From contig JAPQWV010000017.1 in assembly GCA_027422505.1 (NCBI GenBank), positions 20,771,501-20,835,500 on the forward strand: a DNA stretch of 64,000 nucleotides. The letters run 5' to 3'. The notes under the pieces are model-generated. The model was not told where the DNA came from and did no database searches. It was given only the letters and a program-made list of their open reading frames with translations. Shown here one piece after another: positions 13,577 through 23,930 of the stretch (positions within the stretch are counted from its first letter, which is position 1; the number at the start of each line of letters is the position of its first letter). The translations under genes were made by a program, and so were the position numbers. This DNA comes from Craterostigma plantagineum (taxonomy: Eukaryota; Streptophyta; Magnoliopsida; Lamiales; Linderniaceae).

Positions 13577-13808
13577 GACCGAAACGTGATTTCGGCCGTC
13601 TCAGATACGATCGAAAAACAAATTCGGCCGGACTAGATTCGACCGAAACGTGATTTCGGCCGGCTCTTGCGAGACCGAATCACAATTTCGGTCGGCCAAG
13701 TTACGACCGAAGCAAGATTTCGGGCGCGACTATTACGGACGAAATCGTGTTTCGGCTGTCACTTGGGTGACCGAAATTGTGTTTCGGTCAAGCCGAGTTT
13801 CGGCCTAA
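13577..13808. repeat. 32-bp tandem array, seven units with internal dyads
   Basis: GACCGAAA-like starts fall at 13577, 13609, 13641, 13673, 13705, 13737 and 13769, a spacing of exactly 32 bases each time. Each unit carries CCGAAA, a short loop and its partial complement TTTCGG, so every unit is a dyad. Units differ by substitutions but show no indels. The array sits within the MULE about 350 bases inside its right terminus, after the transposase remnant. Confidence 0.9.
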
Positions 13809-15012
13809 TTTACCTTCGATCGGCTGTTTATTCAGCCTATTCCGACCCGTTTTCGACAATCTATCTACGTTCGAATGACTTTTACGACAATTTGCTTACC
13901 AATCGTGAGAACACCCCCTTTCCCTTTCCCTGTCCTTGTCGCCGATCCATTGCGATTTGAATTTTCTCTGTTTTTTGTCTGATTTGGATGTATGATTTGG
14001 AAAGTGTTGTGTGGAAAATGATTTTAAATAGAAATTTTTACTGTTTATTATATTTTATTTTATTTAAATTACTTTAAATAGTATAAGGGCAAAATGGTCT
14101 TTTTTCAGCCCTTTAGGGGCGGTAACAAGTAAAAATGGGGCGGTAAATAGTAACTCCCTAAAAAGAAAGAGCGCGGCTACAAAACGATTGGCGGCTTGCG
14201 AGGCGTTCCTTCCGTGATAAGCGAAGTTTTATTATTTCTCTATTATCGACATTGAATATTTATGTTTTTATTTTATTAATATGCTAGCTTAGATTCTTTT
14301 GTGATTAAGGCCATGATAGGCCGAATAATGAATACTTTTCTTACCCAATTTGATCGTGTGAATCGAGTCATGTGTTCCTTGTTTGCGCTTAATGCTTGTG
14401 TATGCCTGATCAACATATGCATATTATGTGACTGGTTTATGAGACGGAAAAAGTGGTTAGACCGGTTAGAACATAAACATCGAACATCACTACGTAATAC
14501 CGACCAGAGATGGATTTCGGTTTCGTATGTGTGGTTTCCGAATCCTTAAGCGCTGAAAGCGCTTAAGCTCGGGGAATTTCATAGAGATTGAATGCATGCA
14601 TTGAAACTACAATCCTATAAACATATAAGGGTTGGTTCTCTATCGCATAGGGTCGCTATTGCGGGACAAACGAGTAGCGATTGTCATAGGAAATTTTACT
14701 TTGACTGAGATTCATGATGGTTAGATAGGATAGATTTTATGAAGACGTAGGAATTATTTGTGCTGACATGTGCCTTGGTAACTCGCCGTCAATTGATCTA
14801 TATCTAAGCTATTTTAATTGCCTCTATTTTATTATTTGCGCTTTTATCTTGTTTAATTAAATCATCAAAACATTAAAAATTCTCTTAGTCTAAATTAGAA
14901 TTAGATTTAATATCTTAGAATTAATCAAGCTGTCTTCGTGGATCGATACTCGGACTTCGTCCGTTTTACTACTTGCACGACCTAGTACACTTGCTAGCAT
15001 TTGAGCGTGTCA

Positions 15013-15843
15013 CACACACACACAAATCACATCTTCCATCCTGTCACGGTTCAAAACCGATCGGCTTGCTTCCGCATAAGTCACATACACAAATAATTGC
15101 ATTAATCGTAGTCATAATCCGGCCTCACATGGCATCAATCACGAAAAAAAATAGGCTAGCATATTAATAAACGAAAACGACAACAAATCGAAAGAAATCA
15201 TTGTCGAAAACGAAATACTAAAAGATAAAGAATTCGCCCTCGTTACGGTGCTCGCGTCGTCTCGCTTTGGGCCGTCGTTTTTTTCTCGCAGCTGTAGATT
15301 CTCGGCCCTTAATTTTCTTTTCTCAGCCGTCTCCAAGCTCCTTTATTCTCACCGTCCGTCTTAAGCTTCCCCTCTATTCGCTGCTCCTCCTTTATATTTT
15401 AATAGCCACCGACTTAAGCAACTAAGTCCCAATATTTGATCATATCGAATCTTCAAAATAAAATCTTTGACTTTCTCTTCCTTGGTTCGCATATCGGGGT
15501 ATAAAAGATACACACGTGACTTCTTTAACTTTGAAATTGCATGTCTTTTGTACGCTTATTCTTTGATGGGGTGGGATTAAATAAAAGCCTATGGACCATT
15601 CTTGTGACAATTGTAGCCCAATTCCCATAAACGTGCTTACGATGGCTCGACTTTGGTTCTTTTTTCTTGATATATGTCAAACAAGAAATATGCACGTAAT
15701 GATAGGATATCCAAGGTTATTTGAATAAATAACGGTCGAAAATACGCTTTTTGGGGTATAAAAATAGCGTAAAATCGTAACAGGTATCTAAACTTAACCG
15801 GTTAAGAACAAAAAAAAGAGATACTGTTTATTCACCCCCTCTA
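15013..15843. other. No gene; continuation of interrupted LTR and other repeat debris
   Basis: It begins with the CA run that continues the LTR fragment of 4269-5100. No frame is convincing. A TATA-like GGGTATAAAAG occurs at 15497-15507 and GGGTATAAAAATAG at 15754, which would suit old LTR promoters. Confidence 0.4.
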
Positions 15844-16392
15844 TGTTGGGAACGGTGGTGGGCCCCGCGGTGGTCAGTGGGCCCCCAGTGGAACAGGTCC
15901 CAGTTTGGCTCGGTACGACGATCGGGAGAAGTGGGACCCACGGGGTAAATATGGTGAGACCCGCACAGTAACTATCACGGTAAAAACAAAATTACCGTAA
16001 GGTAAGAAAGAACACCAGAAGTTTAACGTGGAAAGCCCTCACAACCCTCGAATTTTTACTATCTCACTTTTACCACTCGTGTTTACCTCACACCTCTCTG
16101 TGATGTGGAACCCTATCAGTTTCTACATGAACTGATAACCTCACAATTCACTCGAACTACTTCTCTCTATATAGTAAAACTCGAATGAGCTTGTGATGAT
16201 AATAACTGAAGAATCGTCAGCCTATTTATAGATGTCTTCAGCTCTTCTGGACCACTCGAAACGGGTGGCCAGGAATCCGCCGCGTCGCCCTTCAATATAA
16301 ACCATTCATTAAAATAATATTATAATATAATATTATTTATTTTTTTTCTTTGGTCCTTGTTGGTGGGCGGCTTCTAGTGGCTGGACCCAACA
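15844..16392 (-). repeat. 3' LTR of the Tnt1-like element
   Basis: 549 bases. Relative to the 5' LTR it lacks about 60 bases near 16038 that the right copy has around 20640-20700. Confidence 0.9.
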
Positions 16393-16444
16393 ATTCTCTC
16401 CCTCCAGCCTCATTCATTATTTGCGGGAAAGATTTCCTACCGCC

Positions 16445-19400
16445 TCAGCGATAGCCCATGCCGGCGTGCCCGGCGCAGAACTCCGTCTTCTCATTGGGAA
16501 TAACCTTCGTCAGAATGTCCGCAACATTCTTGTCTGTGTGGATCTTCTGCAGCTTGAACGCTTTTTCCTCAATAGCCAGTCTGAGCCAATGATAACGAAC
16601 GTCGATGTGTTTCGTCCTCGAATGGTACATAGTATCCTTGCTCAAGTCCAAAGTACTTTGACTATCGCAAAATATTATGTACTTCTCCTGCTGAATACCC
16701 AACTCCTGAAGGAATCTCTTCAACCAGAGCATCTCCTTGCCCGCTCTGTTGCTGCAACATACTCCGCTTCAGTAGCTGATAAAGAAACACATTTCTGTAA
16801 CCTCGACTGTCATGAGATAGCTCCCCCTGAGAATGTAAATATGTATCCCGACGTTGACTTTCTGCTGTCGAGATCACCGGCCATATCAGCATCCGTATAG
16901 CCTGTAAGAAAACATTTACCACTTCCAAATGTTAGGCATAATTTGGAAGTTCCTCTCAGGTACCTCAAGATCCACTTCACTGCTTCCCAATGTGACTTTT
17001 CGGGATTTGATAGAAATCGACTCACAACGCCAACTGCGTGAGCGATATCTGGCCTCGTACACACCATGGCGTACATCAAACTTCCGACCGCCGATGAATA
17101 TGGAACATCTGGGACATCTTCTCCGTCTTCATTTGGTGATGGACTGAATTTCTTTCGCAACTGAAAGTGCGCGGCAAGTGGCGTGCTAACTGGCTTAGCA
17201 TGCTTCATATTGAACCTCTCTAGAACTCGTTCAATATTGCACTCTTGTGATAACCACAATTTCCCAGCTTTTCGATCTCGGGTAATCTCCATTCCGAGAA
17301 TCCGCTTTACCGAACCCAAATGTCAAACGTCTTTGACAAATCTTTCTTCAACCCGCTAATCATCTCTGCATCTTGTCCGAAATTAGCGTATCATCAACAT
17401 ATAGGAGAAGAACGATAAATTTACCGTTAGAGTATCTCCAGACGTAAACACATGGATCTGCATCTGTTCTCTTGAACCCCTGATGCACCATGAAAGAATC
17501 AAATTTCTTGTACCACTGCCTCGGAGCTTGTTTCAGACCGTACAAGCTTTTCTTCAGCCTGCAGACCATGTCCTCTTTACCTCTAACCTCGAACCCTTCT
17601 GCTTGTTCCATATATATCTCCTCATCAAGATCACCATGCAAGAATGCGCTTCACGTCGAGTTGCTCCAAGTGAAGATCCATGGTAGCAGCTAGTCCCAGT
17701 ATGACTCTGATTGAACTCATCTTCACAACCGGTGAAAATATCTCGTCAAAGTCGATCCCCTTCCTCTGAGTGAAACCTTTGACCACTAATCGAGCCTTGT
17801 ATCTGACCAGCTTGCCATCATCCTTCTTCAATTTGTACACCCATTTGTTCTTGAGTGTCTTCTTGCATGGCATTTGTCCAACAATCTTTGTCCCTACAAG
17901 ATTGTACTTCCTGGAAGCTCTCCGGCTCCCCCTCGTCAGTAATCAAAATATAATCAGAACTCGGATATCTTGTAGATGGTTGGCGTTTCCTAGTTGACTT
18001 TCTCAGCTGAGGTTCAACTGCTTCTTGCACATCTGAAGGCTCCCCCTGCTCCTTACCTTCAGTGTGTTCATCTACGACAGGTTCATCGTCATCAACGACT
18101 GGCTCCTCTAGTTCAGGTTCTGATTGTTGCATTCCTTCCTCCATGGCACCGTCATATGGAATGCTAACTGGTGTATAATCGTCTACACCGCCACCTGTGA
18201 ATTTCGCCGCATCCACCTCTGAGTCGCCCATGGTCTCATGCTCATGGAATACTACGTCGCGACTTCGAACAGTCTTCTTCTTCTTTGGATCCCAAAGTCG
18301 GTAGCCGAACTCCTCGTCTCCGTACCCAACAAAGATGCAAGGATTAGATTTATCATCGAGCTTCGATCTTTGTTCCTTCGGCACGGGCATGAACGCCTTG
18401 CAGCCAAACACTCTCAAATGTGAACATGAGACGTCTCTACCGGTCCACACCTTCTCTGGTATATCGAAATTCAACGCCGACGAAGGTAGTCGGTTGATAA
18501 GATAGACTGCAGTGTTGACAGCTTCCCCCCAAAATGACTTAGATAGATTAGCCATCTTGAGCATCGCTCGGACTCGCTCCATAATGGTTCGATTCATTCT
18601 CTCTGCGACACCATTTTGCTGAGGAGTGTCAGGAACGGTCTTCTCATGCCTAATGCCATGCTTCGTGGAATAATCTCTAAACTCCCGAGAGATGTATTCA
18701 CCACCATTATCTGTGCGTAGACACTTTAGCGGCCTTCCCGTTTCTCTTACCACCATCGCATGGAACTTCTTAAAATAATAGAACACCTGGTCCTTCGTCC
18801 GCAACAGATATACCCAGGTCTTGCGAGACGCATCATCAATGAAGGTCGGAAAATATTTACTGCCTCCCAGAGATTCGACTTCCATGGGTCCGCATACGTC
18901 AGGGTGTACCAACTCCAACTTCTTCATTCGCCTGGTTAAGTTCTTCGCAAATGAAACTCTATGTTGCTTCCCAATAAACTGTGATCGCAGGGGTTCAGCG
19001 CTTTCTCCTTGGCAACTGGTATGAGGAACTTTATAGCCAAGACATTCAACCCCTTCTCTCCTACGTGTGCCAGCCGTCTGTGCCACGAATTTGGAGAAAC
19101 ATCATCTTCACCTGCGTTCAGTTGGTTAGCACATATCGTCGCGTGCATCTTGTACAGCGAGCAGCATAGCTTTCCTCTCGCTACCACCAATGATCCCTTG
19201 GTGAGTTTCCAGTTGCCATTCGCCATCTCGTTATAGTATCCTTCGTTGTCCAACACCTTCACAGAAATTAGGTTGAGACGCAGGTCTGGAATATGTCGCA
19301 CATCTTTGAACCGTAATGTGCACCCTACGCTCGTCTGGATACAGATATAACCGATCCCCACTATTTGAGAAACACTTTGGTTACCCATCTTGGTAGTGCC

Positions 19401-20345
19401 AAAGTTTCCTGCCTTATATGTGGAGAAGTATTCACGCCTTGGAACACAATGGCAGGAGGCACCAAAGTCCACTACCCATTCGGTGCTTGCATCCGCAACA
19501 TGACAACAGTCTGCTTCATTCACTAGAGTAACCTCTCCACCATCATTGGAGGCTATTGCAGACGTGTTCTTGTCATCATCTTGTTTATGTTTTCTGTTGA
19601 GAAGCCTACAGTTTCTTTGTAAGTGGCCAATTTTTCCACAATGGTAGCACTTCCTCATCTCCCTGGACTTGGATCTATCTTTTGACTTGTCGTATCCTTT
19701 TGGTCCTCTACTCTTACTCTGACCCCTGTTCTCCGTGACAAGGGCTCGATTTCCCGTACTGGTGCTGGCAGCATCCTTCCGTCGCAGCTCTTCATTGTAG
19801 AGCCTATTTTTCACCATCTCCATCGTGACTTTACCACTTGTTGCCGAGTTAGTGAGCGATACCACCAACGTATCCCAGCTATCAGGTAGAGATCCCAATA
19901 GTAGACATGCTTGCAGCTCATCATCAAGGATTAGACCGGCACTTGTGAGTTGAGTTACCAGCCCTTCAAAGTCATTCAGATGTTCGGCAACTGATCGTCC
20001 CTCGTTCAGCTTCACATTCATGAGTTTTCGCATCATGATTACCTTGCTCAGCGCATTTGTCACCTCGTACATACCCTACAATTTCGTCCAGAGTTTGTAG
20101 GGATCTGCCTCATTTCGGACGTGGTTGTAGAGGCTAATGTCCACCCATTGGCGGATCACAGCTAACGTCTTTCTTTGCAATTTCTTCCATAGGTCAGCAT
20201 TCCCACCTTCACGCATCTTGCCTTTATTTTCGATTGGTTCATGGAGGTCTTTGCAATAAAGGTAATCCTCCATCCTTGATTTCCATATGGAGTAATTCGT
20301 TACTGTCAGCTTGATCATTCCTCCGTCGTTCTCCATGGCCGTCAA
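16445..20345 (-). pseudogene. Tnt1-like copia polyprotein, frameshifted
   Basis: Reading right to left: gag start at 20345, then a stop near 20075; CCHC knuckle CYHCGKIGHLQRNC (about 19606-19660); protease site reading VDFGASCH, where DSG is expected (about 19455-19485); GAG-pre-integrase WHRRLAHV; a frame change near 18990; integrase core with TDNGGEY and NGVAERMNRT; a frame change near 17850; reverse transcriptase with LLLYVDDT (about 17388-17410), then RNase H to 16445. Protease change and at least four frame breaks show it is dead. Confidence 0.9.
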
Positions 20346-20445
20346 AATCTACCAGCAACCTACTAGTATCTTTTCTGATGTGGAAGATCAAGTCAAAGCT
20401 GCAACCACGAGCATACTCAGAATACTATCAGGCTCTGATACCACT

Positions 20446-21039
20446 TGTTGGGAATGGTGCTGGGGCCCGCGGTGGTCAGTGGGCCCCGCAGCGGAACAGG
20501 TCCCAGTTTGGCTCGGTACGACGATCGGGAGAAGTGGGACCCACAGGGTAAATTTGGTGGGAACCGCACAGTAACTACCACGGTAAAAACAAAATTACTG
20601 TAAGGTAAGAAAGAACACCATAAGTTTAACGTGGAAATCCCTCTGTTAACGAAGAGGGAAAACCACGGCCGAGTCGGCAAAATCTTCACTAGTAAAAACT
20701 ACAACCCTCGAATTTTTACTATCTCACTTTTACCACTCGCGTTTACCTCACACCTCTCTGTGGATGTGGAACCCTATCAGTTTCTACCTGAAATGATAAC
20801 CTCACAATTCACTCGAACTACTTCTCTCAGTAAAACTCGAATGAGTTTGTGATGATAATAACTGAAGAATTATCAGCCTACTATAGATGTCTTCAGCTCT
20901 TCTGGACCACTCGAAACGGGTGGCCAGAATCCGCCGCGTCGCCCTTCAATATAAACCATTCATTAAAATAATATTATAATATAATATTTTTTTTCTTTGG
21001 TCCTTGTTGGTGGGCGGCTTCTAGTGGCTGAACCCAACA
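20446..21039 (-). repeat. 5' LTR of the Tnt1-like element
   Basis: 594 bases, with the tRNA-Met primer site at 20431-20443 just inside it. Confidence 0.9.
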
Positions 21040-23179
21040 CTCTAAACACGCAACCGATCCTAACAGATTACATTAGAATTTGGTAGGAACTCATTGTTTC
21101 GAATATTGAAAAAATAATAGTCATTAGACACTAATAATTGTTGAAGCCGATTAGTGAGTGATTAGCTGTTTGGCAGATGTTAAGGTAGTTGGAAGATGGG
21201 AAACACGAACTTTAGTTGTCATTAGACATAACCACTCTTATTTTAATTAAAAAGATATGAAGATAACATGGGAGCTCCACTAGTTCACATATTCCTTGTA
21301 AACTTTCCAATGAATTTGATTACACTAAATTAAATATTTATAATTCCATTTTTCTTCTGTTTGATACATAATGTAGGAGACCCCCACCATGATGTAGTCA
21401 AGTGCTCGTTCTTCATTAGAGAAAGTGACGAAAGTTAATTAAAACCACTTCGTATCCCAACATATAAACTTCCTGATAAAAATATCTTTAACTATATAAA
21501 TAAAAAAAAATTAAATAGATACTATATATGTATACTGCATTTATTCGTTATTTGTTTTGCTTCGATATGCACCTCGTGTCGATATTGCTCATGTAGCCTT
21601 TTTACAAGCTTCATGATAAACCGTAGATGATGGTATTATATGGAACAATATTTCGTGAAAAACAAAAAATATATATGTATAGATAAGGCAATTGTGGTCC
21701 CAATCTCTAGGGTTTTGACACGTGTGATAGACACTTTCCATGTGCCCCACGTATTTTCCCTCGTCTTTTATAAAGCAACAACGAAAAATATTCGACAGTA
21801 TTATGCCTCAATAATTTTATAAATATTCTCCTAAAATGCAATTAGTAATGCATACTCTACACAGATTATGAGAACTCGCTATAACAAAATGGGATTAACC
21901 ATCGAAAATTTGAACAAACAATTAGTAATAAATGTAAAATGAAAAAGTATTTAGAAAAAAGGAAAAAGAAAAAAAAAGATTTATCTTTTCATGACAGTTC
22001 CACTCAAAGAAAGGAAGACATTATCGACAGAGTAAGTGGGGTTGAGTCTTTCTTGCATGAGTGTATAGATTATATATACACGTCGTCGTTCCACTCTTCT
22101 CCACCCTAAATGTAATAATAAGAGATGTAATAATTGAAGAATGCCACAGTTAAGTAATAAACTATACGAGGATGAACGAATATGATTTTTTGTAGCACTT
22201 GGATAGCGACTGACTTGCACCTGTATATAACATATGTGGTGACATAATGAAAACATCATATGGCAAGAGAATAATATTGAAACTACAATGTTGTTCTCCA
22301 AGCAAGCCTGGAATTACGTTTCAATCCAATCGAGAAAACGAAAAACGATTGAGATACATATACCATATATATTATAGATGTATTAACTATATATAAGAAA
22401 CAATTTAAAGGAAAAGTAAGATGATAATATCATAGAAATAAATCAATCATCGCATTCGCATAGGTATATGGTTTTACTTTTGAAAAAAAAAATATACAGA
22501 GGAAGATGATCAATATACATGGGCATCCATTTTAACGGTATGACTTAACGATCTATTAGCCCGAGTCTATTACAATAGATATCTTTACACAATGCCAACT
22601 AATAATTATAGTAATGAATGGATAATATGAATTATATAGATCGAACTTGCACCCAATGTTAAAAGGTGACACGACCATCATCGTTGGCAATCGCATGTGA
22701 TGTCACGGCATACGTTGTTAAGGCTTTCCAAGGTCAAAAGTAAATTGTTTAATTATTCATTCTTTTTCAAGAATCAAGGTAAAATAGGTGCATAGAACCA
22801 ATTTCTTAGTAAAGGAAGACCCTTCTCGAGCCACGATTCTTAGTAAAGGAAACCAAATTTACTTGTGATTTAACTTATTATGTTTAAGTAGGACCAAGTT
22901 TACATTTTAAATTTCAGCAACACACACATCCAGTAAACGTTATCCAAACTCATTGGGAGTCGCGCACATCAAATATAATATACATTTACTTTTAGTGTGA
23001 TTGTGTTGACCAAACAAAGGTAACCAAGCGATCACATGATGCTTCGGCCATAAAACCAAAATATGCTTATATTTTTTCTTTCATCCATTTATAAATTGTC
23101 AGAAAATTTATCTCGAGTAAAAAAATAAATTGAGAAAATGGCGTACTCGTGTCGATCGATGGATGAACACATTGCGTAG

Positions 23180-23216
<37 letters not shown>

Positions 23217-23531
23217 GAAAAGAAATAATACAATGGCTCACACCTCACACAAGAAATCTCTCGCACCCTCTCTCTCCAAAGAACGAGGCAGTGGCATCAT
23301 TGTATTTACTTCATTCTCCAAGACTTATTCAAAACGCCAACTTTATAAATGTCAAGGTTCTCCACCAATACTAAACTGTCTTTAGGGCAAACAGCAGCTT
23401 TCTAAATTCTCTCTTTTCTTCCAACCATAAACTTACTCTTACACCACCGCACAAACAAAGAGAGAGAGAGGACATAATCCCAAAAAAAAAAATATCCAGA
23501 AAAAGAGAAGAAAGAAAAAAAAATTATTAAT
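21040..23531 (+). other. Intergenic; probable upstream region of the HD-Zip gene
   Basis: No coding sequence is supported in these 2.5 kb. It is AT-rich with a TA microsatellite at 23183-23213. Closer to the HD-Zip start there is a TATA-like TTTATAAAT at 23341 and a GA-rich leader (AGAGAGAGAGAGG near 23459). These suit a promoter and 5' untranslated region, but nothing here proves use. Confidence 0.45.
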
Positions 23532-23675
23532 ATGAACCCTGAATTTGATGATGCGAAGGTACTGCTCTTTCCTCAATAGTCAATACTAGCAACCTGGGAT
23601 TTACCCTCAGTTCAGCTTCCCTCAACAAGGTAAGTACAATAATAGTACTACTTCACACGTCCAAGAACTGTAAAA

Positions 23676-23915
23676 TGTTGGCCTTAGCATCCAAGACCAA
23701 GAAAAATACTGTTTTTTTTTATTTGTGGTGATAGAACAGTGGTGATAAGAGATGGAAGCTTGCGGCCGTTTTTTTCCTCTGCTCTAAAATCCTCATTTTT
23801 TTCATTACAGCAAATAGGTTTTGTTTAATACAAAACCCTTACACTTGTGGGCCTAAGACAAAACAATTCTAGATAAAACCTAAAGCCCAATATATTTAAA
23901 ATATTAATTTCAACA
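23676..23915 (-). repeat. 3' LTR of the intronic copia
   Basis: 240 bases, nearly identical to 28242-28481. Differences include CCAAGACC versus CAAAGACC and GATGGAAGC versus GAGGGAGGC. Confidence 0.92.
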
Positions 23916-23930
23916 CTTACCCTTAATATT

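Larger units (their letters stand above)
11784..14159 (+). mobile_element. Mutator-like element (MULE) with long terminal inverted repeats
   Basis: The left end (GGATTACTATTCACCGCCCC) and the reverse complement of the right end (GGAGTTACTATTTACCGCCC) match for about 70 bases, through the CCATTTTGCCCTT block at 11848-11860 and its complement at 14088-14100. The flanking 9-mers AAAAATACT and AAAAAGAAA both derive from AAAAATAAA, which is intact at the same place in the 5' LTR, so a 9-bp duplication is supported. It encodes a transposase fragment and a 32-bp tandem array near its right end. Confidence 0.85.
5101..15012 (+). mobile_element. Athila-like Gypsy retrotransposon, non-autonomous (gag and protease only)
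   Basis: A full LTR-to-LTR element. Both LTRs start TGATAAGTTAGGAT and end GAGCGTGTCA, and both flanks read CACAC, consistent with a 5-bp target duplication although the site is a CA repeat. The primer site TGGCGCCGTTGCCGGGGA after the 5' LTR is the tRNA-Asp type used by Athila and related plant Gypsy elements. The interior codes only for gag and an Athila-type aspartic protease. No reverse transcriptase, RNase H or integrase is seen between 9505 and 11243. It therefore resembles TR-GAG type elements that depend on a partner for copying. The gag is full of stops and frameshifts, so this copy is dead. Confidence 0.85.
11244..15012 (+). repeat. 3' LTR of the Athila-like element, interrupted by a MULE
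   Basis: It has the same ends as the 5' LTR. The extra length comes from the MULE at 11784-14159. Removing that leaves about 1393 bases, shorter than the 5' LTR because the segment near 6055-6360 is absent here. Confidence 0.85.
15844..21039 (-). mobile_element. Ty1/copia retrotransposon, Tnt1-like (Tork group)
   Basis: The LTRs at 15844-16392 and 20446-21039 start TGTTGGGAA and end CCCAACA, flanked on both sides by CTCTA. The primer site next to the right LTR is the reverse complement of GGCTCTGATACCA (tRNA-Met), placing the 5' end on the right. The purine tract lies at 16393-16409. The order gag, protease, integrase, reverse transcriptase, RNase H reads right to left, as in copia. Integrase and adjacent segments resemble Tnt1. 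Several frameshifts make it non-functional. Confidence 0.92.

Noticed and set aside
13577..13808. CRISPR-like array
   Set aside because: The 32-bp units are contiguous with no unique spacers, lie inside a plant MULE, and have no cas genes nearby.
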